Shown: positions 24,388 to 33,457, counted from the stretch's first letter. The stretch: DNA of 64,000 bases from Ectopseudomonas chengduensis (GCF_900102635.1 NZ_FMZQ01000005.1:209926-273925); one strand, 5' to 3'. Notes: generated by a model from the letters alone, not told the origin. Translations and numbers: made by a program.

Positions 24388-24741
24388 ATGGGACGTTTGA
24401 CTACACATGTACTGGATGCCGCGCACGGCTGCCCAGGGAGTGACATCAAGGTTGAGCTGTACCGCGTCGAAGGCGCGCAGCTGGAACTGATCAACAGCGT
24501 TACCACCAACCACGACGGCCGTTGCGATGCGCCGGTGCTGCAGGGTGATGACTACCGCACAGGCGTCTACCAGCTGCATTTCCACGCTGGCGACTACTAC
24601 CGCGCCCGTGGCGTGAAACTGCCGGATACGGCATTTCTCGATGTTGTGGTCCTGCGCTTCGGCATCGATGCCAGTCAGGAGCACTACCACGTGCCGCTAC
24701 TGATTTCTCCTTACAGCTACTCCACCTACCGCGGTAGCTGA
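24388..24741 (+). CDS. uraH: 5-hydroxyisourate hydrolase (transthyretin-like)
   Basis: A 117-residue homologue of transthyretin that opens the ring of 5-hydroxyisourate, the PuuD product, to OHCU. The family marks are GRLTTHVLDAAHG at the N-terminus, the NHDGRC motif, FHAGDYY and the terminal tetrapeptide YRGS, with the active-site His, Arg and Ser residues in place. There is no signal peptide, so it acts in the cytoplasm. It is transcribed away from puuE and followed directly by a terminator, so it is monocistronic. Confidence 0.95.
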   Translation: MGRLTTHVLDAAHGCPGSDIKVELYRVEGAQLELINSVTTNHDGRCDAPVLQGDDYRTGVYQLHFHAGDYYRARGVKLPDTAFLDVVVLRFGIDASQEHYHVPLLISPYSYSTYRGS

Positions 24742-24807
24742 GTGACTGGCGGGCCAATAGCCTGCCAGACGAATGCTTGTCACCCTCAGACTCGTTTGAG
24801 TCCTTAC

Positions 24808-24834
24808 GCCCGCTCACACTGCGGGCTTTTTTTT
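24808..24834 (+). terminator. Rho-independent terminator of uraH
   Basis: GCCCGC, 7-base loop, GCGGGC, followed by eight T residues. Confidence 0.9.
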
Positions 24835-24871
24835 GGGCTGTGTTTCAGGGCTGTGTTGTTGCCCGGCTTTT

Positions 24872-25240
24872 GTAGAGTGGGTTAGGCGCGAACCTGGATC
24901 AGGCAAACACCACCACCCCCAGCGCCGTAACCCACCATGGCGGTCTGCCGCCGCGCCGCAATGTTGGCTTACGCGGCGCCCAGGTTGCGTGGCGATCCCC
25001 ATAACGACCCCCAGCGCCGCTAACCCGGCCTACGCATTGCCGCGTCTCATGCATCGCGGACGATTCACCCCATAGCCCCTTTGCCTGCCAGTTTCTGTAC
25101 GCCCCTCGCGCCGCCGGATTTGCCTTGGCAACCGCTGCTGCCTGTACTGAGTGCATGCCCATGGGCCGGCGATGCGCCTCGCGGTAACCCGGATGCAATC
25201 CGGGAGTATCGAAGCTATCCCCGGATTGCATCCGGGCTAC
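24872..25240. repeat. REP-like repeats between uraH and the AzgA-like permease
   Basis: The first part (about 24872-25035) has inverted pieces of a GTGGGTTA..CGCGCC type with the CAGCGCCGTAACCCACC sequence. The second (25185-25240) is a paired TAACCCGGATGCAATCCGGG unit of the 4828 family. No gene is supported between 24835 and 25297. Confidence 0.6.
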
Positions 25241-25297
25241 GGGCTGAGGCGCTTGGGCCGCTGCCTTGCACCAACAAGAGGTATTGAACGGCCAAAC

Positions 25298-25327
25298 GAA
25301 AAGCCCCGGCACAGGGCCGGGGCTTCG
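25298..25327 (-). terminator. Terminator of the AzgA-like permease gene
   Basis: Minus strand: AAGCCCCGGCC, a short loop, GCCGGGGCTTTTCGTTT. It lies about 20 bases after the permease stop. Confidence 0.85.
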
Positions 25328-25348
25328 ATCAGCGCGGGGTGTTTGCCG

Positions 25349-26689
25349 TCAGAGGAAGGCGAACTTGGCGATGAAGATCACGCACAGCGCATAGAGGCTC
25401 AGCGAGACCTTGTCGCTCTGGCCGGTCAGCAGTTTCAGCGTGGCGTAGGTGAGGAAGCCCAGGGCGATGCCGTTGGCGATGGAGAAGGTCAGCGGCATCA
25501 TCACCACGGTCACGATAGCCGGGATGGTGTCGGTATGATCCTTCCAATCGATATGCGCCATGCCGCTCATCATCAGCATTGCTACGTAGATCAGCGCGCC
25601 CGCGGTGGCGTAGGCCGGAATCATGCCAGCCAGCGGGGCGAAGAACATCGCCGCGAGGAACAGCAGGCCGACGGTGATGGCGGTCAGCCCGGTACGGCCA
25701 CCCGCGGCGACGCCTGCAGCGCTTTCCACGTAGCTGGTCACCGGCGGGCAGCCGACCATGGCGCCCACAACGCTCGAGGTAGAGTCGGCTTTCAGCGCCT
25801 TGGACAGGTTCTGGATCTTGCCATCCTCATCTACCAGGTTGGCGCGGTGGGCGACGCCCATCAGGGTGCCGGCGGTGTCGAACATGTTCACGAAGAGAAA
25901 CGCCAGGATCACGCTGATCATCGCCACGTTGAACGCGCCGGCGATATCCATGGCCAGGAAGGTCGGGGCCAGGTTTGGCGGCATCGACACCAGGCCACCA
26001 TACTCCACCAGGCCGAGTGCCCAGCCGATGGCGGTCACGCCGAGCATGCTGAAGAGGATGGCGCCAAACACGTTGCGGTGGCTGAGCACGGCGATCAGCA
26101 GGAAGCATACGGCGGCGAGTAGCGCCGACGGGTTGCTGAACGAGCCCATGGTCAACAGGGTGGCCGGGCTGTCGACGACGATACCGGCGGTCTTCAAGCC
26201 GATCAGGCCGAGGAACAGGCCGACCCCGGCGCCCATGGCGAAGCGCAGGCTCATCGGGATGCTGTTGAGCAGCCATTCGCGGATCTTCGACAGGCTCATG
26301 ATCATGAACAGCACGCCGGAGATGAACACCGCGCCGAGGGCGATCTGCCAGCTATAGCCCATTTCACCGACGACGGTGTAGGTGAAGAACGCGTTCAGGC
26401 CCATGCCCGGCGCCAGGCCCACTGGCCAGTTGGCGTACAGCCCCATCAGGAAGCAGCCCAGGGCCGCCCCGATGCAGGTGGCGACGAAGGCGGCGCCATG
26501 ATCGATGCCGGCAGTGGCCATGATGTTGGGATTGACGAAGATGATGTAGGCCATGGTGACGAAGGTCGTCAGGCCGGCCAGCAGCTCGGTCTTGATGGTG
26601 GTGCGGTGCTCGGTCAGTTTGAAGAAGCGGTCGAGCAGGCCACCTCTTGCCAGTTGATTCGCGTGTTGTTCTTGTTTGACGCTTTCCAC
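25349..26689 (-). CDS. AzgA-like purine permease (hypoxanthine/adenine/guanine)
   Basis: A 446-residue permease of the AzgA/PbuG/GhxP branch of the NCS2 superfamily. Diagnostic segments are FKLTEHRTTIKTELLAGLTTFVTMAYIIFVNP, GLAPGMGLNAFFTYTVV, FVNMFDTAGTLMGV and the GAMVGCPPVTSYVESAAGVAAGGRTG loop. These proteins import hypoxanthine, guanine or adenine with protons, supplying substrates for GuaD and xanthine dehydrogenase. The GTG start at 26689 has AGGAG eight bases upstream. The upstream region contains the one perfect B box of the window (26796) and a perfect A box (26838). Confidence 0.9.
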   Translation of the reverse strand: MESVKQEQHANQLARGGLLDRFFKLTEHRTTIKTELLAGLTTFVTMAYIIFVNPNIMATAGIDHGAAFVATCIGAALGCFLMGLYANWPVGLAPGMGLNAFFTYTVVGEMGYSWQIALGAVFISGVLFMIMSLSKIREWLLNSIPMSLRFAMGAGVGLFLGLIGLKTAGIVVDSPATLLTMGSFSNPSALLAAVCFLLIAVLSHRNVFGAILFSMLGVTAIGWALGLVEYGGLVSMPPNLAPTFLAMDIAGAFNVAMISVILAFLFVNMFDTAGTLMGVAHRANLVDEDGKIQNLSKALKADSTSSVVGAMVGCPPVTSYVESAAGVAAGGRTGLTAITVGLLFLAAMFFAPLAGMIPAYATAGALIYVAMLMMSGMAHIDWKDHTDTIPAIVTVVMMPLTFSIANGIALGFLTYATLKLLTGQSDKVSLSLYALCVIFIAKFAFL

Positions 26690-26795
26690 AGCGGGTACTC
26701 CTCATCTCTCTTGTTGTGTACCGCCCAGAGCCTTGCGCAAGAACAATGCTCTCTGAGGCAGGCGGTGTTTTCGGTGGTGCTTCCTGGCTAAGTTG

Positions 26796-26811
26796 TTGAC
26801 CGAGCGGTCAA
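26796..26811. promoter_or_regulatory. Perfect B box upstream of the AzgA-like permease
   Basis: TTGACC-GAGC-GGTCAA, a complete palindrome identical in both half-sites to the known RutR consensus, 107 bases upstream of the permease start. Confidence 0.75.
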
Positions 26812-26837
26812 GAAGTCACTCGAGCGCGATTATGCTG

Positions 26838-26847
26838 TTGTATACAA
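26838..26847. promoter_or_regulatory. A box upstream of the AzgA-like permease
   Basis: Perfect TTGTATACAA, 26 bases beyond the B box, in the 593-base divergent region between the permease and the GntR gene. The rest of that region is unusually AT-rich and shows no gene. Confidence 0.7.
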
Positions 26848-27168
26848 AAAATGCAATTAATGTTTTTAATGTTGCATTAATCGCACCAGTCGAACCTGCG
26901 GATGGAAAAGCGCATGGATTTGGCGACAATCCCTTCAGGGCTTTAAATAAAATGCTTATAAAACAAATGGATGGAATTTTTGTTTGGTTGAGGACGACGC
27001 TCGATCTAGCGTCGGCTCGGCAGCCTGACCGGGTTCTTAGCCGCTAATGAACTGAGAAGACGGCTGTATATAAAGAAAGAATTTGTTGTTCTGCGCTCAG
27101 AGGTGGGTGATATGCAGGCGAGGGTCAGCTACGACGTCATACAACGAAGGGTGTGATGGCTGATTGAC

Positions 27169-27178
27169 TTGTGTACAA
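27169..27178. promoter_or_regulatory. A box upstream of the GntR regulator gene
   Basis: TTGTGTACAA, 105 bases before the ATG of the GntR gene, suggesting autoregulation. Confidence 0.7.
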
Positions 27179-27282
27179 TTGTCTTAATTTTTTTCTGATG
27201 TTTTTTCGCTCGGAGCTTGTCAGCTACCGGGTAGAACACAGTAGAGTCGCAGTGTCGCCGACTCTCATTGACGCGAGCCAGA

Positions 27283-28050
27283 ATGAACGATCAATTGCAG
27301 CCTCTCAAGAAGCAGCCGCGCGTGGGCAAAAGCAGCCGCAGCGGGACTCAGGACGATGTCGTATATGCCCATATCTTCGATGCCATTCTTGAGCAGCGTC
27401 TGGCGCCAGGCACCAAGCTGAGTGAAGAGGCGCTGGGTGAGATCTTCGGCGTCAGTCGCACCATCATTCGCCGCGCTCTGTCACGCCTGGCCCACGAGGG
27501 TGTGGTACTGCTGCGTCCGAACCGCGGTGCGGTAGTCGCCAGCCCGAGCGTCGAAGAAGCTCGGCAGATCTTCTATGCACGCCGCCTGGTTGAGCGCGCC
27601 ATCACCGAACTGGCCGTCGAGCACGCGACAGTCGAGCAGTTGGCCGAGCTGCGGCAGATGGTCAAGGACGAGCAGGACAGTTTCTCCCGTGGTGATCGTG
27701 GTGCGGGTATTCGCCTGTCCGGCGAGTTCCACCTGAAGCTGGCCGAGGCCGCGCGTAATGCGCCGCTGGTAAGCTTCCAGCGCAGCCTGGTGTCGCAGAC
27801 CTCGCTGATCATCGCCCAGTACGAAAGTGGCAGCCGCTCGCATTGCTCCTACGACGAACACAACCAGCTGATCGACGCCATTGAGGCGCGCGATGCCGAG
27901 CGTGCGGTGCACCTGATGATGCACCACATGGATCACATCGACAGCAAGCTCAACCTGGACGAGGAAAGCGCCTCGGATGACCTGCACGCGGTGTTCTCGC
28001 ACCTGCTGCAGACCAAGAAGAAGCCGGGTCGTAGCGCTGCCAATCGCTGA
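27283..28050 (+). CDS. GntR-family regulator, FCD subfamily
   Basis: A 255-residue regulator. The winged HTH spans about residues 25-95: KLSEEALGEIFGVSRTIIRRALSRLAHEGVVLLRPNRGAVV. The FCD effector domain follows, with metal/ligand histidines in GEFHLKLAEA, DEHNQLIDAIEARD and HLMMHHMDHI. FCD regulators bind short palindromes of the TTGTATACAA kind and respond to organic acids or similar metabolites. It is the only FCD gene inside the purine block and has an A box in front, so I infer that it is the A-box regulator, with an intermediate such as glyoxylate, allantoin or urate as effector. ATG 27283 is preferred over TTG 27268; neither has a strong ribosome site. Confidence 0.88.
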   Translation: MNDQLQPLKKQPRVGKSSRSGTQDDVVYAHIFDAILEQRLAPGTKLSEEALGEIFGVSRTIIRRALSRLAHEGVVLLRPNRGAVVASPSVEEARQIFYARRLVERAITELAVEHATVEQLAELRQMVKDEQDSFSRGDRGAGIRLSGEFHLKLAEAARNAPLVSFQRSLVSQTSLIIAQYESGSRSHCSYDEHNQLIDAIEARDAERAVHLMMHHMDHIDSKLNLDEESASDDLHAVFSHLLQTKKKPGRSAANR

Positions 28051-28070
28051 TTCGTTGTGTGTAACAAGAA

Positions 28071-28101
28071 AGCCCCGCTGCGCGAGCAGCGGGGCTTTTT
28101 C
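28071..28101 (+). terminator. Rho-independent terminator of the GntR gene
   Basis: AGCCCCGCTGC, 4-base loop, GCAGCGGGGCT, then TTTT. Confidence 0.92.
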
Positions 28102-28140
28102 ATTGGTGGTGTCGGCGCTCTGCAGCTGTTTCGACGCTTG

Positions 28141-28418
28141 TGTAGGAGCCGCGCCTCGCGGCGAATTGGGTTGGTAGCAACTTCGCCCCGGGGCGGGGCT
28201 CCCACAAGTTGGCGTCCGCCTATCCAATTTTAAGGTAGCTCCGCGCTCAGTTTCAGGGTGGGTTAGCCGCTTTCACCGCTACCGGCCGTTTCGCCGTGCC
28301 CGATGCGGCGTAACCCACCATCGGCGCAACGCGTTCCATCGCCTGGTGGATTACGCGGCGCACCGCTCTCATCCACGCCTGCGCGATTGGCGTTCAGCGC
28401 CGCTAATCCACCCTACGT
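28141..28418. repeat. Three REP-like inverted units between gntR and guaD
   Basis: 28141-28206 is a TGTAGGAGCCGCGCC pair. About 28254-28322 and about 28342-28418 are GGGTGGGTTA..TAACCCACC and GGTGGATTA..TAATCCACC pairs. They fill the gap between the convergent gntR and guaD genes. No ORF in this gap looks real. Confidence 0.65.
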
Positions 28419-28464
28419 GGAGTAGCATCCGGCCTCACTTTAGGTGGCTCCACGCAACCTGCGC

Positions 28465-29766
28465 TCAGCGCTGGTGCACCGATACACCCGCGGCGAAGGT
28501 CTCTTTCACGGCGCGGTCATCGCCAAGCATGGTCAGGGCGAACAGTCGTTCTTCCAGGCTCTTGGCCTGCTGCATGCGGTAACTGATCAGCGGCGTGGCG
28601 TTGTAGTCCAGCACCAGGAAGTCTGCGTCCTTGCCGGGCAGGAAGTTGCCCAGCTTGTCGTCCAGGTACAGCGCATTGGCGCCGCCCAGGGTGGCCAGGT
28701 ACAGCGACTTGAACGGGTCGAGTTTCTTGCCCTGCAGCTGCATCACCTTGTACGCCTCGTTCAGCGATTGCAGTTGGCTGAAGCTGGTGCCGGCGCCGAC
28801 ATCGGTACCCAGGCCGACGCGCACGCCATGGGCTTCCAGCTTATTCAGGTCGAACAGGCCGCTGCCCAGGAACAGGTTGGAGGTCGGACAGAAGGCCACG
28901 GCCGAGCCGGTTTCGGCCAGGCGCTTGCACTCGTCTTCGCACAGGTGCACGCCATGGGCGAACACCGCGCGCGGGCCGATCAGCTTGTGGTGGTCGTAGA
29001 CGTCGAGGTAGCCCTTGCGCTCGGGGAACAGTGCCTTGACCCATTCGATCTCCTTGCGGTTTTCGGACAGGTGGGTGTGCATGTACAGGTCCGGATACTC
29101 GCCCAGCAGCTTGCCGGCCAGCTCCAGTTGCTCCGGCGTACTGGTCGGGGCGAAGCGCGGGGTGACCGCATAGTGCAGGCGGCCCTTGCCGTGCCAGCGT
29201 TCGATCAGCGCCTTGCTCTCGGCGTAGCCGGACTCGGCGGTGTCGGTCAGGTAGTCCGGGGCGTTGCGATCCATCAGCACCTTGCCGGCGATCATGCGCA
29301 GGTTGAGCTTGTCGGCCTGCTCGAAAAAGGCATCCACCGACTGCGGGTGCACGCTGCCGAACACCAGGGCGGTGGTGGTGCCGTTGCGCAACAGTTCCTT
29401 GAGGAAGATCGCCGCTACATCGCTGGCATGCGCCTTGTCTTCGAATTGCCGCTCGGTAGGGAAGGTGTAGGTGTTGAGCCAGTCCAGCAACTGCTCGCCG
29501 TAGGAGGCGATCATGCCGGTCTGCGGGTAGTGGATATGGGTGTCGATGAAACCGGGGGTGATCAGCGCGTCGCGGTAGTGCTGGACCTCGACACCGGCCA
29601 GCTTCGGCAGCAGCTCGGCAGCCGCGCCAACCTGGGCGACCTTGCCGTTTTCGATCAGCAGGATGCCGTCCTCGAAATACTCATAGGATTGCTCGACACC
29701 GACCACGGCCGGGTCGGCAAGGCTGTGCAGGATGGCGGCGCGGTAGGCTTTGATGTTGGTGGTCAT
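28465..29766 (-). CDS. guaD: Guanine deaminase
   Basis: A 433-residue amidohydrolase turning guanine into xanthine and ammonia. The zinc-binding motif is DTHIHYPQTGMIASYGEQLLDWL, followed by TFPTE, the MHTHLSENRKEI metal and substrate region, FAHGVHL and the late GLGTDVGAGTSFS aspartate motif, all in normal order. It ends the minus-strand series xdhA-xdhB-xdhC-guaD and is separated from xdhC by 117 bases that contain an inverted repeat. Xanthine made here is the substrate of the xanthine dehydrogenase next to it. Confidence 0.94.
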   Translation of the reverse strand: MTTNIKAYRAAILHSLADPAVVGVEQSYEYFEDGILLIENGKVAQVGAAAELLPKLAGVEVQHYRDALITPGFIDTHIHYPQTGMIASYGEQLLDWLNTYTFPTERQFEDKAHASDVAAIFLKELLRNGTTTALVFGSVHPQSVDAFFEQADKLNLRMIAGKVLMDRNAPDYLTDTAESGYAESKALIERWHGKGRLHYAVTPRFAPTSTPEQLELAGKLLGEYPDLYMHTHLSENRKEIEWVKALFPERKGYLDVYDHHKLIGPRAVFAHGVHLCEDECKRLAETGSAVAFCPTSNLFLGSGLFDLNKLEAHGVRVGLGTDVGAGTSFSQLQSLNEAYKVMQLQGKKLDPFKSLYLATLGGANALYLDDKLGNFLPGKDADFLVLDYNATPLISYRMQQAKSLEERLFALTMLGDDRAVKETFAAGVSVHQR

Positions 29767-29796
29767 CTATTACGTCTCGATTGGGGCAGGCAGTGC

Positions 29797-29859
29797 GTAG
29801 GGTGTGCTGTGCGCACCATGGGCAATGCGGTGTTATTGGTGCGCGCGGCGCACCCTACT
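29797..29859. repeat. Inverted repeat in the xdhC-guaD gap
   Basis: GTAGGGTGTGCTGTGCGCACC near 29797 mirrors GGTGCGCGCGGCGCACCCTAC ending near 29859, with a loop of about 20 bases. Each arm is itself a GTGCGCAC-type palindrome, as at 4741 and 17752. Confidence 0.7.
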
Positions 29860-29883
29860 GGGCGCGCTGCGAATTAGGCAGAG

Positions 29884-30714
29884 TCAGGACCGGCGCGAGG
29901 CCGGCAGCAGCTTGGCGACGCTGGATTCGCCTTTCTTCACGTCCTGGCCAAAGCTGGCGTTGTAAGTGGCGATCACTTCGCCGGCGATGGACACGGCAAT
30001 TTCCACCGGCAGCTTGCCTTTAACTTCGGCCAGGCCCATGGGGCAGCGCATGCGTGCCATCAGCGTGTCCTCGAAGCCGCGTTCGCGCAGGCGATGCTCG
30101 AACTTGACGCGTTTGGTCTTCGAGCCGATCAGGCCGTAGTAGGCGAAGTCGCCGCGTTTGAGGATCGCCGCGGTCAGCTCCAGATCGAGCTGGTGGTTGT
30201 GGGTCATGACGATGTAGTAGCTGCCGGGCGGCATGTTCTCCACCTCGTCGACCACTTCGTCATTGACGATCTTCTCCACGCCGGCGGGGATGTGCTCGGG
30301 AAATTCATTCTCCCGCGAGTCGATCCAGCGCACCTTGCACGGCAGACTGGCGAGTAGCGGCACCAGTGCGCGGCCGACATGGCCGGCGCCGAACACGGCG
30401 ATCTGCGCCTGTGGCTGGCCCATGGGCTCGAACAGCAGCACGGTGGCGCCGCCGCAGCACTGGCCCAGGCTGGCGCCGAGGGAGAAACGTTCCAGGCGCG
30501 TGTCCTGGCTGCGGCTGGCGAGCATCTCGCGGGCCATTTCCATGGCCTTGTATTCCAGATGGCCGCCGCCGATGGTCTCGAAGATGCGCTCGGCGGTGAC
30601 CACCATCTTCGAGCCGGCATTACGCGGCGTCGAGCCGCGTTCCTCGATGATGGTCACCAGCACGCAGGCTTCACCTTTTTGCTGCAGGTCGGCGAGGGCA
30701 CTGATCCAGCTCAT
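29884..30714 (-). CDS. xdhC: Xanthine dehydrogenase accessory protein XdhC
   Basis: A 276-residue chaperone that binds and sulfurates molybdenum cofactor and inserts it into XdhB. The N-terminal XdhC/CoxI domain shows EERGSTPRNAGSKMVV, IGGGHLEYKA and LGASLGQCCGGATVLLFEP (the conserved cysteines 110-111 region); the C-terminal Rossmann-like part has VAVFGAGHVGRALVPLL-like sequence (here IAVFGAGHVGRALVPLL) and FAYYGLIGSKTKR. It is third in the operon, about 284 bases after xdhB, the gap being filled by paired repeats. Confidence 0.92.
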   Translation of the reverse strand: MSWISALADLQQKGEACVLVTIIEERGSTPRNAGSKMVVTAERIFETIGGGHLEYKAMEMAREMLASRSQDTRLERFSLGASLGQCCGGATVLLFEPMGQPQAQIAVFGAGHVGRALVPLLASLPCKVRWIDSRENEFPEHIPAGVEKIVNDEVVDEVENMPPGSYYIVMTHNHQLDLELTAAILKRGDFAYYGLIGSKTKRVKFEHRLRERGFEDTLMARMRCPMGLAEVKGKLPVEIAVSIAGEVIATYNASFGQDVKKGESSVAKLLPASRRS

Positions 30715-30877
30715 TTGCTCAGCCTCCAGGAAGGCGTGGTCTGTCCCGGGCGCGGCAGGCGCCAGTTGCTCGGCGACGGGTCGAGAATGGGGACCGGTGC
30801 CGGGCGAGCGGGCGGGTTATTCGGTTCGGTGTGTTTTGTCATTGTTTTACACCTGCTGGGCTGTGCGTCTACGGCCT

Positions 30878-31003
30878 GGTGGACAACGCTTCGCGGTTGT
30901 CCACCCTACGAACCGTCATAGGGTGGATGTCGCGCAGACGTAGGGTGGGCTTCAGCCCACCAATACACGCCGTTGATGTTGGTGGGCTGAAGCCCACCCT
31001 ACG
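30878..31003. repeat. Paired palindromes between xdhB and xdhC
   Basis: One unit is at 30878-30910 (GGTGGACAACGC..GCGGTTGTCCACC-type). A larger pair has 30939-30963 facing its perfect reverse complement at 30979-31003. The TAG stop of xdhB (30999-31001, minus strand) lies inside the right arm. Such a stem within the operon mRNA could stabilise xdhAB relative to xdhC-guaD. Confidence 0.8.
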
Positions 31004-33395
31004 CTCCGGCCGTTTCCATTTCGACGGCGCTTGTTCTGGCTTGTTTCAACTTACGCATCTGCTCCACGCCCCAGAGCACGCGCTCAGGCGTGGCCGGGGC
31101 GTCGATCTGCGGTTGCACCTTGTAGTCTGCCAGGCTGGCCACGGCGTCCTTCAGGGCGCACCAGGCGGCGATGCCGAGCATGAACGGCGGCTCGCCCACG
31201 GCCTTGGAGTGGAACACGGTGTCTTCCGGGTTCTTGCGGTTCTCCACCAGCTTCACGCGCAGGTCGATGGGCATGTCGGCGATGGCCGGGATCTTGTAGC
31301 TGGCCGGGCCGTTGGTCATCAGCTTGCCCTTGGCGTTCCACACCAGCTCTTCCATGGTCAGCCAGCCCATGCCCTGGATGAAGGCGCCTTCGACCTGGCC
31401 GATGTCGATGGCCGGGTTCAGAGAGTCGCCGACGTCGTGCAGGATGTCGCCGCGCAGCATGCGGTATTCGCCGGTCAGGGTGTCGACCAGCACTTCCACG
31501 CAGGCCACGCCGTAGGCGTAGTAATAGAAGGGGCGGCCGGCCGCCTTGTCGCGGTCGTAGTAGATTTTCGGCGTGCGGTAGAAACCGGTCGACGACAGCG
31601 AGACCTGGCCGAAGTAGGCCTTCTGGATCATCTCCTCGAAGGACAGGAAGTGATCACGCACGCGCACCTGGCCGTTGCGGAATTCCACGTCTTCCGGGGT
31701 GACCTTGTACTCGCGCACCAGGAAGTCCACCAGGCGCTGCTTGATGGTTTCGGCTGCGTTCTTCGCCGCCATGCCGTTGAGGTCAGCGCCGCTGGAGGCC
31801 GCGGTCGGCGAGGTATTGGGCACCTTGTCGGTGTTGGTGGCGGTGATCTGGATACGCTCGATATCGACTTGGAACACCTCGGCGACGACCTGCGCGACCT
31901 TGGTGTTGAGGCCCTGGCCCATCTCGGTGCCGCCGTGGTTGAGGTGGATCGAACCGTCGGTGTAGATGTGGATCAGCGCCCCGGCCTGGTTGAGGAAGGT
32001 GGCGGTGAAGCTGATGCCGAATTTCACCGGGGTCATGGCCAGGCCTTTCTTCAATACCGGGCTCTTGGCGTTGAAGGCGCGAATTTCTTCACGACGCTTG
32101 GCGTACTCGGCGCTTTCCTCCAGCTCGGCGGTCATCTCGTGGATAACGTTGTGCTCGACGGTCTGGTGGTAGTGGGTGACGTTGCGCTCGGTTTTGCCGT
32201 AGTAGTTAAGCTTGCGCACTTCCAGCGGGTCCTTGCCGAGGTGGCGCGCCACGGCGTCCATCACTTCCTCGATGGCGACCATGCCCTGTGGGCCGCCGAA
32301 GCCGCGGTAGGCGGTGTTCGAGGCGGTGTTGGTCTTGCAGCGATGACCGTTGATGGTGGCGTTGCCGAGGAAGTAGGCGTTGTCCGAGTGGAACATGGCG
32401 CGGTCGACGATAGAGCCGGACAGGTCCGGCGAGTAGCCGCAGTTACCGGCCAGGTCCATCTCGATGCCGTGCAGCAGGCCGTCGTCATCGAAGCCGACGT
32501 CGTACTCGACGTAGAAGGGGTGACGCTTGCCGGTCATGCTCATGTCTTCCATGCGCGGCAGGCGCATCTTGGTCGGCCGGCCGGTGAGGTGGGCGATGAC
32601 CGCGCACAGACACGCCGGGCCGGCAGCCTGGGTTTCCTTGCCGCCGAAACCACCGCCCATGCGGCGCATGTCGATGACGATCTTGTTCATCGGCACGCCG
32701 AGCACTTCGGCGACCAGCTTCTGCACCTCGGTGGGGTTCTGCGTCGAGGTGTAGACCAGCATGCCGCCGTCTTCAGTCGGCATCACCGAGGAAATCTGGG
32801 TTTCCAGGTAGAAGTGCTCCTGGCCGCCGATATGCAGGGTGCCCTGCAGGCGACGCGGGGCGCTGGCCAGTTTGCTGGCCGAGTCGCCGATGCGGTGGGT
32901 GTGGCTGGCGAGCACGAAATGCTTCTTGCGGTAGGCCTCGACCACGTCGAGCACCGGCTCCAGGTCTTCGTATTCGACGATGGCGGCCATGGCCGCCTTG
33001 CGCGCGGTTTCCAGGCTGTCGGCGGCTACCGCCAGCACCACCTGGCCAACGTACTCGACCTTGCCGTCGGCCAGCAGCGGGTCACCGGCGACCACCGGGC
33101 CGATATCCAGCTGGCCCGGCACGTCATCCTTGGTGATGGCGATGGCCACGCCCGGAAACTCGTAGCAGGGGCGGGTGTCGATGCGCAGGATGCGCGCATG
33201 GGCACGGTCCGACTGGCGCGCATAGACGTGCAACTGGTTGGGGAATTCCAGGCGGTCGTCGACATAGACCGCTTCGCCGGACACATGCTTGTCCGCGCTC
33301 TCGTGCTTGACGCTGCGGCCGACGCCGCTGGTCATGCCGGCGCGGAACAGGGCGGCCAGCTCTTCCTGGGATTTGTGTTCGATATGACTGGACAT
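30999..33395 (-). CDS. xdhB: Xanthine dehydrogenase, molybdopterin-binding large subunit
   Basis: A 798-residue large subunit that hydroxylates hypoxanthine and xanthine to urate at the molybdenum centre. It opens with VGRSVKHESADKHVSGEAVYVDD (aldehyde-oxidase a/b hammerhead), continues with the Moco-binding QEHFYLE, MRRMGGGFGGKETQ, TAYRGFGGPQGM and HGGTEMGQGLNTK motifs and ends with VGEPPFMLGIA, which contains the catalytic glutamate. ATG 33395 is the start because GGAGG lies five bases upstream; a TTG 12 bases further up overlaps that site. It is second in the operon, 62 bases after xdhA. Confidence 0.95.
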   Translation of the reverse strand: MSSHIEHKSQEELAALFRAGMTSGVGRSVKHESADKHVSGEAVYVDDRLEFPNQLHVYARQSDRAHARILRIDTRPCYEFPGVAIAITKDDVPGQLDIGPVVAGDPLLADGKVEYVGQVVLAVAADSLETARKAAMAAIVEYEDLEPVLDVVEAYRKKHFVLASHTHRIGDSASKLASAPRRLQGTLHIGGQEHFYLETQISSVMPTEDGGMLVYTSTQNPTEVQKLVAEVLGVPMNKIVIDMRRMGGGFGGKETQAAGPACLCAVIAHLTGRPTKMRLPRMEDMSMTGKRHPFYVEYDVGFDDDGLLHGIEMDLAGNCGYSPDLSGSIVDRAMFHSDNAYFLGNATINGHRCKTNTASNTAYRGFGGPQGMVAIEEVMDAVARHLGKDPLEVRKLNYYGKTERNVTHYHQTVEHNVIHEMTAELEESAEYAKRREEIRAFNAKSPVLKKGLAMTPVKFGISFTATFLNQAGALIHIYTDGSIHLNHGGTEMGQGLNTKVAQVVAEVFQVDIERIQITATNTDKVPNTSPTAASSGADLNGMAAKNAAETIKQRLVDFLVREYKVTPEDVEFRNGQVRVRDHFLSFEEMIQKAYFGQVSLSSTGFYRTPKIYYDRDKAAGRPFYYYAYGVACVEVLVDTLTGEYRMLRGDILHDVGDSLNPAIDIGQVEGAFIQGMGWLTMEELVWNAKGKLMTNGPASYKIPAIADMPIDLRVKLVENRKNPEDTVFHSKAVGEPPFMLGIAAWCALKDAVASLADYKVQPQIDAPATPERVLWGVEQMRKLKQARTSAVEMETAGA

Positions 33396-33457
33396 CTTCG
33401 CCTCCAAAACTTCGCATGCCGCCGGGCGTGCCGGCGGCGTATCAATTCACTGCACGC

